Shown: in pieces, positions 46,760 to 56,015 of the stretch
Layout of the letters: every line of letters begins with the position of its first letter
Numbering within the stretch: the stretch's first letter is position 1
Assembly (NCBI RefSeq): GCF_040718835.1
Contig: NZ_JBFEFG010000274.1
Span: forward strand, 372,001-436,000
Direction: 5' to 3'
Origin: Bremerella sp. JC817
Lineage (GTDB): Bacteria > Planctomycetota > Planctomycetia > Pirellulales > Pirellulaceae
DNA: 64,000 bases
The notes under the pieces: generated by a model
What the model saw: the letters and a program-made list of their open reading frames with translations, nothing else
Told to the model about the DNA's origin: nothing
The model's database searches: none
Position numbers and translations under genes: made by a program

Positions 46760-49000
46760 ATGATCGTTCGAACGCACCTTGGAATCGTCTTGGCTTCGGC
46801 CATCACTTTGCTCGGGTCGTTTCTGCCCGGCCTGTTGTTCGCGGCCGACAGTGCCTCGACCGAGACCAAGGAAAAGCCTCGTCAGAAAGACGAACTTCCG
46901 TTCTGGCAGTTGCCCGAAACCTTCGTTGAAGAACGCCCCCGCAACGAATCAGCCGAGAACCGTCTGCAACTTACCACGCTGCTGACCAAAGCCCGTCTGC
47001 AAGATCATCGCGGCGACGTGGCCGGCGCCCTGCAAACCTACCAGCGTGCCTATCGCCTCAGTCCTGGCTCGGCGAACATCCTGCAAGAGATCGTCCGGCT
47101 TGGCTTTCTGCTCCAGCGTAATGAAGTCGCTTCGCGCTATGCCGTGCTTCTTGCCCAAAATCAAACCGCCATGTCGGCCGACGCGCTCCAGCGTGTGGCT
47201 CAGTACTGCATTGAAGATGGTCAGGTCGAACAAGCGATCGAGCTCTATGAACGAGCCCTGGTGTTGCTGATCAAAGAAAACGCCCATCCGCAAGCGATGG
47301 GAATTCATTTCCGCCTGATGACCATCTACGAAGCGCATGGCGAGCCGAAGATGGCCGCGCGGCATGCCAACGACATCGCCCGCATGATCGAAGATCCCAA
47401 GAAGTTCGACCTGGACGAAGTGATCGAGCAGTTCACGCCTGGCGGCCTGCGTTCCACCTACGAACAACTCGGAACCGTTTACCTGGAAGCGGAGCAGCCC
47501 GACAAAGCAGCCAAGATGTTCGCTGCAGCGGAAAAGATGGAATCGAATCCAGCACGCCACCTGATTCACACCGCAGCGGTCGACGTAGCTCGCAAAGACT
47601 GGAAGGGTGCCCAGAAGGCGATCGACAAGTTCCTGGAAGATGACGATCAAACCGACTCTCAGCCCTATGAACTTCTGCGAAAGATCGCAGAGAATCAGGC
47701 CGAGTCGCCCGAAGCGGCCCGCGATCAGGTGATCGAGCGTCTTCAGAAGCTTCACGAAGCTTCGCCAGACTTCGCGCCGCTGGCCTATAACCTGGCCAGC
47801 CTCTATGCCGAAAAGCAGGCCTGGGATCAAGTCATCGAAACTGCGAGCCCGCTCGTTGAAGACGAACCCGATGCCAGCATACTGCCGGCTCTCTGCCAGG
47901 CCTACATCGAGAAGACCGACTGGTCGGCGTTCGTAACGCTGCTGGCCACTTCGCTCGATCAGACCTACGAACTCGACGTCGTTCAAGAGCCACTTGATAA
48001 GCTTCTAAAAAGCGAAGCCCAATGGTCGCAGTTGCAGGAAGCAATCGAAAAACTCGATCCAGCCAAGCTCTCGCTGAACGAGCGAATTGGCGTGGCTCGG
48101 CTGTATCAACTGGATGGCCAAGGGGAAACGGCATGGCCCTGGATTGAAGCGGCGCTGCCCGAACTCGACTCGCAAGAGAAGGCTCGCCTGCTGATGCAGT
48201 TCGGCTTACAGGCCTTCCGCGACGATCAGGAACCGGTCGCCGAGAAGGCGTTCCGCGCGGCGATCAAACTCGGCCTGCCGAAGTCGCAGACGTCGCTCTT
48301 CTACTTCTACCTGGCAACGACGCTGGAACTGCAAGGCAAGACGAGCGATGCCTTGCGGACGGCGAAGCGTGCCGCGCTGCTTGACGAACAGTCGGCCTTG
48401 CTACGCAGCCGCATTCCTTGGACGCTGAATCACGCCGGCCGTACCGAGGAAGCGGTCGAAGAGTATCGCACGCTGCTCAGCAAGTTCTCCGACGACTACG
48501 AGAACCGCCAGACTCGTCAAGTGATTCGAGACGCCAAGCGATTGCTTTCCAGCATTGCCAGCCAGAAGAAAGAGATCCCCGAAGCAACGACCTGGCTGGA
48601 AGAAGTGCTCGACGAGTTCCCCGGCGATACCGGAGCGATGAACGATCTCGGTTATCTCTGGATCGACAACGATATAAACCTGGGCCGGGGCTTCGATATG
48701 ATTCAGAAGGCAGTCGCCGAGGAGCCAGACAACTACGCCTACCTCGACAGCCTTGGCTGGGCTTACTATCGTTTGGGCCGCTTCGAGCCTGCGATCGCTC
48801 AACTCCAAAAGGCCGCCGAACTCTCCGAAGGGGAAGATGGCACCGTGCTCGATCATCTCGGCGATGTCTACCTGGCTGCCGGCCAGAAGGGCAAGGCAAT
48901 CGAGCAGTGGCAAAAGGCGGTCACTTCCTTGAAGGAAGCGGAAGAAGAAGACACCGCCACGCTGACAGCGGTGGAAGCCAAGCTGAAAGAACATCAGTAA
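46760..49000 (+). CDS. Exported TPR-repeat protein
   Basis: A 746-residue protein with a signal peptide (ASAITLLGSFLPGLLFA) and a mature part made of tetratricopeptide repeats from about residue 70 to the C-terminus. Typical repeats are GDVAGALQTYQRAYRLSPGS, QVEQAIELYERALVL, EEAVEEYRTLLSKF and, at the end, YAYLDSLGWAYYRLGRFEPA with IAQLQKAAELSE. Such proteins act as interaction scaffolds in the periplasm; the partner is unknown. GAGGGTCCT precedes the ATG. The C-terminal helices show the best TPR consensus. Confidence 0.88.
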   Translation: MIVRTHLGIVLASAITLLGSFLPGLLFAADSASTETKEKPRQKDELPFWQLPETFVEERPRNESAENRLQLTTLLTKARLQDHRGDVAGALQTYQRAYRLSPGSANILQEIVRLGFLLQRNEVASRYAVLLAQNQTAMSADALQRVAQYCIEDGQVEQAIELYERALVLLIKENAHPQAMGIHFRLMTIYEAHGEPKMAARHANDIARMIEDPKKFDLDEVIEQFTPGGLRSTYEQLGTVYLEAEQPDKAAKMFAAAEKMESNPARHLIHTAAVDVARKDWKGAQKAIDKFLEDDDQTDSQPYELLRKIAENQAESPEAARDQVIERLQKLHEASPDFAPLAYNLASLYAEKQAWDQVIETASPLVEDEPDASILPALCQAYIEKTDWSAFVTLLATSLDQTYELDVVQEPLDKLLKSEAQWSQLQEAIEKLDPAKLSLNERIGVARLYQLDGQGETAWPWIEAALPELDSQEKARLLMQFGLQAFRDDQEPVAEKAFRAAIKLGLPKSQTSLFYFYLATTLELQGKTSDALRTAKRAALLDEQSALLRSRIPWTLNHAGRTEEAVEEYRTLLSKFSDDYENRQTRQVIRDAKRLLSSIASQKKEIPEATTWLEEVLDEFPGDTGAMNDLGYLWIDNDINLGRGFDMIQKAVAEEPDNYAYLDSLGWAYYRLGRFEPAIAQLQKAAELSEGEDGTVLDHLGDVYLAAGQKGKAIEQWQKAVTSLKEAEEEDTATLTAVEAKLKEHQ

Positions 49001-49104
49001 CACACCAGCGATTCGCCGTTCGCCTTGCCAGCGAGCTTTCCCACTTTGGATTCACCCCGTTGCCCAACCCAGGGCACCTCAGCGATTGACGAGAGATCGA
49101 GACG

Positions 49105-49854
49105 ATGGCCGGACATTCCCACTGGGCGAATATCAAACGCAAAAAAGAAGCGGTCGACGCCAAGCGAGGCAAGATCTGGACCAAGTGCTCGAAAGCGATC
49201 ACCGTGGCAGCTCAGCTAGGCGGCGGCGATCCTGCGGCAAATCCTCGCTTGCGGTTGGCGATTACCGACGCAAAGAGTGCCCGGATGCCGAACGACACCA
49301 TCGATCGCGCGATCAAGAAGGGTACCGGAGAAGGGAAGGGGGATGCCTTCGAAGAGATCGTCTACGAAGGCTATGGTCCGGCCGGCGTTGCGGTGATGGT
49401 GGATGTACTGACCGACAACCGCAATCGAACCGCTCCCGAGCTACGCAAGCTTTTCGATACCCATGGCGGTAACCTCGGTGCCGCCGGCTGCGTAGCCTGG
49501 AACTTCGATCGCAAAGGGGTCTTTCATCTTCCGGCCGACAAGACCACCGAAGAGCAGCTGCTGGAAGTCGCCCTCGAAGCTGGCGCTGAAGATATCCAGC
49601 GCGAAGAAGAAAGCTTCCGTGTGACGTGTGAACCGGAAGTCTATTCCGACGTGCAAGAAGCATTAGAAGCGGCCGGAATCGAAGGCGAAAATTCGAGCGT
49701 TTCCCGGGTGCCGAAAGATGTGATCGAAGTCACCGGCGACGATGCCCGCAAACTGATGCATCTGCTCAGTACCCTCGACGACCATGACGACGTCCAAGAT
49801 GTCTCGGCAAATTTCAGTATTCCTGATGCCGAGATGGCCGAGATCGATGGCTAG
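49105..49854 (+). CDS. YebC/PmpR family protein
   Basis: A 249-residue protein of the YebC family, originally described as transcriptional regulators and more recently implicated in helping ribosomes at stretches of prolines. It begins MAGHSHWANIKRKKEAVDAK, the family signature, and continues with ARMPNDTIDRAIKKGTG and VAVMVDVLTDNRNRT; three alpha/beta domains span the whole length, typical of the family. The stop codon overlaps the stop of the convergent Rieske gene by 4 bases. No ruvC, the classical neighbour, is nearby. Confidence 0.95.
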   Translation: MAGHSHWANIKRKKEAVDAKRGKIWTKCSKAITVAAQLGGGDPAANPRLRLAITDAKSARMPNDTIDRAIKKGTGEGKGDAFEEIVYEGYGPAGVAVMVDVLTDNRNRTAPELRKLFDTHGGNLGAAGCVAWNFDRKGVFHLPADKTTEEQLLEVALEAGAEDIQREEESFRVTCEPEVYSDVQEALEAAGIEGENSSVSRVPKDVIEVTGDDARKLMHLLSTLDDHDDVQDVSANFSIPDAEMAEIDG

Positions 49855-50171
49855 TTGGTCTTCTCGTTGACGCGGACCTGGATCTCGTCTTCGACGACGC
49901 GAACCTCGAAGCAATCGACTTTGATCTTCGGGTTATCGAGCCAGGCACCATCGCACAGTTGGAAGCCCCAAGCATGCCAGGGGCATACCACCACGCCATC
50001 TTCCAGCGGGCCAGAAGCGAGCGAAGCCCCCATATGCGGGCAAAAATCGTCGATGGCCTGGTACCCCTCGCCTGTGTTAAAGACGGCAACCGTGCGTCCT
50101 CCGACGTTAAAGGCCTGACCTTCTCCCTCGGGGATATCTCCAACTTTGGCGACGGTATGGAACTCGGACAT
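49851..50171 (-). CDS. Rieske [2Fe-2S] protein (NirD/ferredoxin-like)
   Basis: A 106-residue Rieske protein. The cluster ligands are C44-P-H46 and C63-P-W-H66 in DDFCPHMGAS and VVCPWHAWGF, with the usual 16-residue spacing. There is no membrane helix or signal peptide, so it is a soluble electron-transfer subunit such as those of nitrite reductase small subunits or dioxygenase ferredoxins; the partner is not in the window. AAGAGGT lies 7 bases before the ATG at 50171; a much longer frame upstream is Arg/Pro-rich and rejected. Its stop overlaps the stop of the YebC-family gene. Confidence 0.9.
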   Translation of the reverse strand: MSEFHTVAKVGDIPEGEGQAFNVGGRTVAVFNTGEGYQAIDDFCPHMGASLASGPLEDGVVVCPWHAWGFQLCDGAWLDNPKIKVDCFEVRVVEDEIQVRVNEKTN

Positions 50172-50301
50172 GCGATCGACCTCTTGAGCCGGGCGAAAAC
50201 CTTCGCTCTGATGGCTCCGTATAGCTAGAATAGGGACTGCACTGCATTCTAGATTTTTCCCTCTCGGCCGGACAGGGCAGAGCAGGGGAGGAGCCCTTCG
50301 C

Positions 50302-53118
50302 TTGACGATTCGCCAAATCACCATCCCGCTGCTGACGTTCTGCCTGGTTCTGCCTGCATGGGCGTCGTTCGCCGCTGACATCAGCGAACTGAAAACCAAC
50401 CTTCAGCGCGGCCGCTATGCCGAACTGGTCGAACAAATCGGCGAGAAGCCGGCGTCGGCCCAAGAAGCTATCCTGCTTGCCCGCGGCCTCGATGCGTTAG
50501 GCAAACGAGACGAAGCCCTTGCCACCATCCAAGCCTTCTCCCCTGAAGATGCTCACCTTCTGGCAGAAGAAGCGCGTTTGCATTTCGAGCGAGGCGAACT
50601 TGACATGGCGGAAGCCGCCACCAAGAAAGCCATCGCCCTCGACGAGCAGCAAACACTCGCCCGCTGGCTGCTGGCCGAGTTAGCCAGAACGCGTGGCGAC
50701 CTCGATACGGCCCAAAGCGGGTACGAGTGGTTCATCGACTATTACAACGACACCAACAAGTTCGATTCCGCCGAAGACCTCTTCTACATCGGTCAGGCCG
50801 CGGCTCAGTATGCCCGCTGGACACGGAACAGCGGGCAGTTCCAGTTTCTGGTAAACGATCTTTATCCCGAGGTGCTGGCCAAAGATCCGAACTACTGGCA
50901 AGCCGAGTTGGCCATGTCGCAGCTCTTCGCCGAGAAGTACAACCGAGGTGAAGCGGCCAAGCACTTGAACAAAGCAATCGCCATCAACGCGACCAGCGCC
51001 GACATACTAGCCCACAAAGGTGCCATCGAACTGGAAGGCTACCAGGTCGACGCCGCACTGCGGACTGCCAATTTGGCGCTAGAACTTCAGCCGCAGCATA
51101 CCCGGGCGATGCAGATTGAAGGCAAAGCAAAGCTGACCGACTTTCGCCCGGAGGAAGCGATCCTCTTGCTCGATGAAGTCGTCAAGCGGAATCCGACCAA
51201 TCAGAAGTCGCAAGGCTACCTCGCCGCGGCCATGTTGGCCGCCGATGGAAGTGAGCTGATCGATGCCGACTCCGGCGATCCAACACGGTTCGGCAAGCTG
51301 CTGAACGAGGTCGAAGCACAGCACAAGAACCTGGGCGAGTTTTATGCCGCCCTCGGGGAAGGCTGCGATATCGTCCGCAAATATCCCGACGCGGCTCGTT
51401 ACATGCAGAAGGCCCGGGAAGCGATGCCGCAGTTGATTGGCGTTCACGGCGACCTCGGCATGGTGCTGATGCGGATGGGAGAAGAAGCGACCGCGAAGCA
51501 AGTGCTGGACGAAGCGTTCGCTGCCGATCCCTTCAATGTTCGCGTGAAGAATACCTTGGAAGTGCTCGATGTGCTGGCCAGTTACGAAACGATCGAGACC
51601 GATCACTTCATCATCCGCTTCGATCCTTCCAAAGATCGATTGCTGGCGGTCTACATGTCGCGGTTCCTGGAAGAGAACGTCTTCCCGAAGGTTTGCCAGG
51701 GACTGGGCTACACACCGAAAGGCAAGTCTTTGATTGAACTATTCAACCAGGCCAAGAACACCAGTGGGCATGGCTGGTTCAGCGCTCGCATGGTTGGCCT
51801 GCCGTATATTGGGACGGTGGGGGCATGTGCCGGCAAGATGATCGCGATGGCTTCGCCTGACTCGGTGCCGGAACCTTACAACTGGGCCCATGTCATTCGC
51901 CACGAGTTCGTCCACGTGGTGAATCTTCAGCAAACCGACTTTAACATTCCGCACTGGTTCACCGAGGCCCTCGCCGTCAGCTACGAGAGCGAACAGCGAC
52001 CGCCGGAATGGAAGACCTTGCTCGCGCGGCGACTGGCCGAGGACCGCACCTTCAACCTCGATACGATCAACTATGGCTTCATCCGTCCCAGCGATCAGGA
52101 TGACTGGACCATGGCGTACTGCCAGGCCTATTACTACTCGCGATTTATCCAGCAGCAATTCGGCGACGACGCCTTAGCCCGGATGCTGGCCGCTTACCGT
52201 AACTACCAGACCACCGATGTGATCCTCAGCGATCTGTTCAAGGTCGATAAAGCGGAGTTCGAGCAGCAGTATCTCGATTTTTTGAAACAGGAAGTCGAAG
52301 GGGTCAAACTGAATGTCAGTGCCGAGAAAACCTTCGCCGAACTCTATCAGGCGGCGCAGGATCATCCGGAAGATGCTCAAACCCAAGCCGAACTGGCCCA
52401 CATCTATCTGAAGCGGAAGGCACTCCCCGATGCCCGCAAGTTTGCCCGTACCGCGCTGGAAGCCGATCCCGACAATCCTCTAGCCCACTACGTCGAAGGA
52501 CGATTGTTTCTGACGATCGGCGATACGGAGAAAGCGATCGAGAAGTTTGAACTCGCTGCCGGCAGTCCCCAGTTCGAACGCAACTCGGTGGCACTTCTGG
52601 CCGGCCTTCGCTTAAAGCAGAAACGTTTTGACGATGCCTTGAAGCTGTACGAGCGCGGCGTGGCGGAAGAGCCTGGCGATCTCGATTGGCAGGAATCGAT
52701 CTTGCGGATTCGCTTGATCCAGAAAGACAACGACGCCTTGATCGAGTTGATTCCGAAGATCGCTCTCCAAAAGCATCACGACCCGCTGCTGCGGAAGAAG
52801 ATGGCCGAGATCATGATCCAACGCGAGTCGTGGGAAGAAGCGATCCGCTGGGCGTACGAAGCGATCGGGATTCGTGTCACCGATGCCGATGCCCATGCGT
52901 TATTGGCCCAGGCCTATCGCGGTCAGAAGAAGTGGGACCTGGCGGCTCGCGAGTTCGAGGTTGCTGGTCAGCTCCGACCAAAAACGGTATCGTGGTCGGT
53001 CGAAGCGGCCGAGCTTTATGCCAAGGCCGGAGACCAGGAGAAAGCCCAAGCGGTGGCCAAAAAGATCCTGGAACTTCACCCCGAAAACCAGGCCGCCCAG
53101 GCCATCCTCAACGACTAA
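50302..53118 (+). CDS. TPR protein with embedded gluzincin metallopeptidase domain
   Basis: A 938-residue exported protein. The TTG at 50302, preceded by GGAG at good spacing, is chosen because it alone gives a signal peptide (ITIPLLTFCLVLPAWASFA); no in-frame ATG occurs for about 90 residues. N-terminal TPR repeats (about 35-430) lead to a peptidase MA-like domain with H534-E535-F-V-H538 and a third ligand E555 (WFTEALAVS), the gluzincin arrangement. More TPR repeats follow to the end. It probably is a periplasmic peptidase whose substrate choice is set by the TPR arms. It is followed after 12 bases by the MazG-like gene. Confidence 0.88.
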   Translation: MTIRQITIPLLTFCLVLPAWASFAADISELKTNLQRGRYAELVEQIGEKPASAQEAILLARGLDALGKRDEALATIQAFSPEDAHLLAEEARLHFERGELDMAEAATKKAIALDEQQTLARWLLAELARTRGDLDTAQSGYEWFIDYYNDTNKFDSAEDLFYIGQAAAQYARWTRNSGQFQFLVNDLYPEVLAKDPNYWQAELAMSQLFAEKYNRGEAAKHLNKAIAINATSADILAHKGAIELEGYQVDAALRTANLALELQPQHTRAMQIEGKAKLTDFRPEEAILLLDEVVKRNPTNQKSQGYLAAAMLAADGSELIDADSGDPTRFGKLLNEVEAQHKNLGEFYAALGEGCDIVRKYPDAARYMQKAREAMPQLIGVHGDLGMVLMRMGEEATAKQVLDEAFAADPFNVRVKNTLEVLDVLASYETIETDHFIIRFDPSKDRLLAVYMSRFLEENVFPKVCQGLGYTPKGKSLIELFNQAKNTSGHGWFSARMVGLPYIGTVGACAGKMIAMASPDSVPEPYNWAHVIRHEFVHVVNLQQTDFNIPHWFTEALAVSYESEQRPPEWKTLLARRLAEDRTFNLDTINYGFIRPSDQDDWTMAYCQAYYYSRFIQQQFGDDALARMLAAYRNYQTTDVILSDLFKVDKAEFEQQYLDFLKQEVEGVKLNVSAEKTFAELYQAAQDHPEDAQTQAELAHIYLKRKALPDARKFARTALEADPDNPLAHYVEGRLFLTIGDTEKAIEKFELAAGSPQFERNSVALLAGLRLKQKRFDDALKLYERGVAEEPGDLDWQESILRIRLIQKDNDALIELIPKIALQKHHDPLLRKKMAEIMIQRESWEEAIRWAYEAIGIRVTDADAHALLAQAYRGQKKWDLAAREFEVAGQLRPKTVSWSVEAAELYAKAGDQEKAQAVAKKILELHPENQAAQAILND

Positions 53119-53130
53119 TCGAGAAACGCT

Positions 53131-53487
53131 ATGACCTCGTCGGAAGAGAACTCGCAGGAAGCATCGTCCCAGAAGATAGAAGGGGACGTCGGCTTCCGCC
53201 AGCTTCAGAAGCTGATCCACGACATGTACTACGAGAAGGACGAAGCTCGTGGCATTGAAGGGACCTTCATGTGGCTGATGGAAGAGGTGGGGGAACTCTC
53301 GTCCGCACTTCGTGGGGGAACCCAGCAGGAGCGAAAAGAAGAGTTCGCCGACGTGATTGCCTGGCTGGCAACCATCGCCAATGTCGCCGGAATCGACCTG
53401 GCCGAAGCTTTGAACGAAAAATATGGCAGCGGTTGTCCTGGCTGCGGAAAATTCGTATGTACCTGCGATGACGCGGAAAAACCGTAA
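53131..53487 (+). CDS. MazG-like nucleotide pyrophosphohydrolase with Cys-rich tail
   Basis: A 118-residue protein of the all-alpha NTP pyrophosphatase superfamily. Metal-binding acidic residues are visible as E51-E52-V-G-E55 and E71-F-A-D74, as in MazG. A tail with C-P-G-C-G-K-F-V-C-T-C looks like a small zinc-binding knuckle, unusual for short MazG proteins though known in some families. It might hydrolyse aberrant nucleotides in the cytoplasm. Encoded 12 bases after the TPR-peptidase gene, so probably co-transcribed. Confidence 0.85.
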   Translation: MTSSEENSQEASSQKIEGDVGFRQLQKLIHDMYYEKDEARGIEGTFMWLMEEVGELSSALRGGTQQERKEEFADVIAWLATIANVAGIDLAEALNEKYGSGCPGCGKFVCTCDDAEKP

Positions 53488-53732
53488 CTTCAGGTATTAA
53501 CTTCCGGCAAAATTCGGCCATCCGTCGCCCCGTTTGACTCCCCCTGGGCTCGGGTGCCGATTATCCTAAAAGGTTTCCTGCGGGACGGATACGCCAACAG
53601 GAAGCCGAGTCTCTGGCAACTTTTCGATCGATTAGCTCGATCCACCGCCGGCAGACACACTGGGGCCTGACAAGCCTGACCCTTATTTTCGCACCGCGTA
53701 GAAAACAGCCTCAGGCTTGTTTGGGAATCAAG

Positions 53733-56015
53733 ATGCGGAGTTCCTCTCCAAACTATTCTCCTATCTGGCAAGTCGCCGCTTTGGCGCTGTGTTGTCTGTT
53801 GGTGGCCTATTCGCCAGCCCAAGCCGACGACGCAGAAAAGCCTGCATCCGCAGCTCCGGTTGAAACGGGCTACTGGGTCGCCAACGAACATGAACTGGCC
53901 GACCTGAACGTCGAGCTCGGCATCGCCGGCTACTTCAAGCTTGGTAGCTGGACCGAAGTCCGACTTTCGGTTGCCGCAGAGCCATTCGCCGAAGATCCAA
54001 CGCTGGCGATTATCGCCCTCGATAGCGATGGCGTTCCGACCGAAGTGATCGCCCCGGCTCCCCAGCGAACCGGCGATCAGTTGAATTACCGGATTCCCGT
54101 GAAGATCGGTCGACGCAGCTCGAACTTGCAAATCGAGTTTGTCTCCGGCGAAGGAAGCAGTCAAAAGACAACGATCCGCGAAGTTCCCATTTCGCAGTTG
54201 GCGACCCCGATCCTGGCGTCCGACAGTATCTTTCTGCAGTTCGGCCCCGACTTTGGACTGCGCGATGCGGTCCAGCGTTACGCCTCGCAACTTTCGGGAG
54301 CGACCACCATCGTCCCGGTGACTCGGTTTGAAGAGCTGCCAGATCAGTGGTACATGCTGGAAGGGATCGACCAGATTTTCTGGATCGCCAACGATCCGAA
54401 CATTACGACCGCCATCAGCCCAAGTCAGTTTGCGGCGATCGATATGTGGCTGAAGCAGGGGGGAAACATGACCCTGTCCGTTGGCACCGGTGCCGAAGAG
54501 CTGATCGCCGCCGATAAGCCCCTGGCAGCATTTGTCCCTGGTACGTTCCGCAGCCGGTACGACCTTCGCAGCTCGACCGAAATGGAAGCGATGGTCAACG
54601 GCGTTTCGCGTGTCGATCGTCCGGTTGAAAAACCGCTGCCGATTTCAATCATCGAAAACCCACGCGGCAAGGTTCGCATTCAGGAAGGCTCGCGTCAGTT
54701 GAGCTATCCGCTGTGGATCCAGAACGCCAATGGCTTTGGCATGGTTAACTTCTTTGCGTTTGATCTGTCTGCCGAGCCGATGGCCAAGTGGCCAGGCCGC
54801 GATCCGCTGCTGAAGCTACTGCTCGATAGCGTCAGCGATCGCCTGGAAGAGTCGAAGGTCAACATGCAGGGCGGCACCAGCGTGGCCCACTATGGCTACA
54901 CCGATATCGCCGGGCAACTCCGGCTGGCACTCGATCAGTTCCCTGGCGTCCGCAACGTTTCGTTCTTCCTGGTCGGGGCGATCATCGTGGTCTACCTCGC
55001 CTTGATCGGTCCTGGCGACTACTTCTTCCTGCGTCGTTTCGGCCTGCGGATGGAGTGGACCTGGGTCACGTTCCCGGCATTGATTCTGCTGGCCTGCGTT
55101 GGCATCTGGAGCATGGCGACCTGGTCGAAAGGGACCAGCTTGAAGCTGAACCAGGTCAATATTCTGGACATCGACCTGGAAAGCAAGCTCGTCCGCTCGA
55201 CGACCTGGTTCCATTTGTTCAGCCCGGTATCGAAGCGTTATGAACTGAGCCTGACGCCAACTTCAGTTCCTTCCGACGACTGGAATCAACTGGTGAGTTG
55301 GCAAGGCCTGGCCGGCTCGGGTCTCGGCGGCATGAGTGCCCGTCAGTCGATTTCCACGGTACCAACTCCGTACGACATCGACTTCCAAACCGACGCCGGC
55401 AGCACGCAGGTCTCGCTGGAAGGTCTTCCGATTCAGGTCTGGTCCTCCAAGACGTTGGCCGCACGCGGCTGGGGCAAATTGAATCCGGTTGAATACGAAC
55501 CATTGCAGGAACGCGAGAGCCAGTTGGTCGAAGGGGTAATCACCAATCCGACCGATATGGACCTGACCGACTGCTACTTGTTTCATGGTCGCTGGGCATT
55601 CTTTATTGCTCGTCTGCCGGCCGGCGGAACGGCTCGGATTGTCCCTGGTCAGGCCGCGCAAAATACCGAGAAGGTCCTGAAGCGTCGTCGCGTTCAGGAA
55701 TCGACCGATGGCGGCGAGAACTGGGACCGGCAAAGCACCGATGTGCCTCGCATCGTGGAGCTGATCATGTTCCACAGTGCTGCCGGCGGTCGCAGCTACA
55801 CCAACCTCAGCAACCGGGTCCAAGGCTATGTCGACCTGTCGTCGCACATAGAAGGAGACCGGGCCGTGCTGGTGGGCAAAGTCGAGCATCCGCCAATCGA
55901 CGTTCAGATCGATGGCCAGACTATCGACCCGAGCGAGTCGCAATCGTGGTCGTACGTCCGGATCGTCGTCCCCGTTCAAAAACGTAGTTCGAGTGAAAAG
56001 ATAGCGCAGCAATGA
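53733..56015 (+). CDS. Large membrane protein coupled to an ABC ATPase (GldG-like role suspected)
   Basis: A 760-residue protein with a signal sequence (VAALALCCLLVAYSPAQA), a periplasmic beta-rich region, a glutamine-amidotransferase-like segment (FAAIDMWLKQGGNMTLSVGTG), two adjacent membrane helices (about 405-470, VSFFLVGAIIVVYLALIGPG) and a long C-terminal beta-rich region. The last four bases overlap the start of an ABC ATPase gene, so it is very likely the membrane-side partner of that ATPase. The GldA/GldG-type gliding or export systems have a similar pair, but no GldF-like permease is in the window. The family is otherwise unknown to me. Confidence 0.75.
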   Translation: MRSSSPNYSPIWQVAALALCCLLVAYSPAQADDAEKPASAAPVETGYWVANEHELADLNVELGIAGYFKLGSWTEVRLSVAAEPFAEDPTLAIIALDSDGVPTEVIAPAPQRTGDQLNYRIPVKIGRRSSNLQIEFVSGEGSSQKTTIREVPISQLATPILASDSIFLQFGPDFGLRDAVQRYASQLSGATTIVPVTRFEELPDQWYMLEGIDQIFWIANDPNITTAISPSQFAAIDMWLKQGGNMTLSVGTGAEELIAADKPLAAFVPGTFRSRYDLRSSTEMEAMVNGVSRVDRPVEKPLPISIIENPRGKVRIQEGSRQLSYPLWIQNANGFGMVNFFAFDLSAEPMAKWPGRDPLLKLLLDSVSDRLEESKVNMQGGTSVAHYGYTDIAGQLRLALDQFPGVRNVSFFLVGAIIVVYLALIGPGDYFFLRRFGLRMEWTWVTFPALILLACVGIWSMATWSKGTSLKLNQVNILDIDLESKLVRSTTWFHLFSPVSKRYELSLTPTSVPSDDWNQLVSWQGLAGSGLGGMSARQSISTVPTPYDIDFQTDAGSTQVSLEGLPIQVWSSKTLAARGWGKLNPVEYEPLQERESQLVEGVITNPTDMDLTDCYLFHGRWAFFIARLPAGGTARIVPGQAAQNTEKVLKRRRVQESTDGGENWDRQSTDVPRIVELIMFHSAAGGRSYTNLSNRVQGYVDLSSHIEGDRAVLVGKVEHPPIDVQIDGQTIDPSESQSWSYVRIVVPVQKRSSSEKIAQQ

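Noticed and set aside
49855..50400. Longer Rieske frame starting at 50399
   Set aside because: The added 76 residues are Arg/Pro-rich without a domain, while AAGAGGT fits the ATG at 50171.
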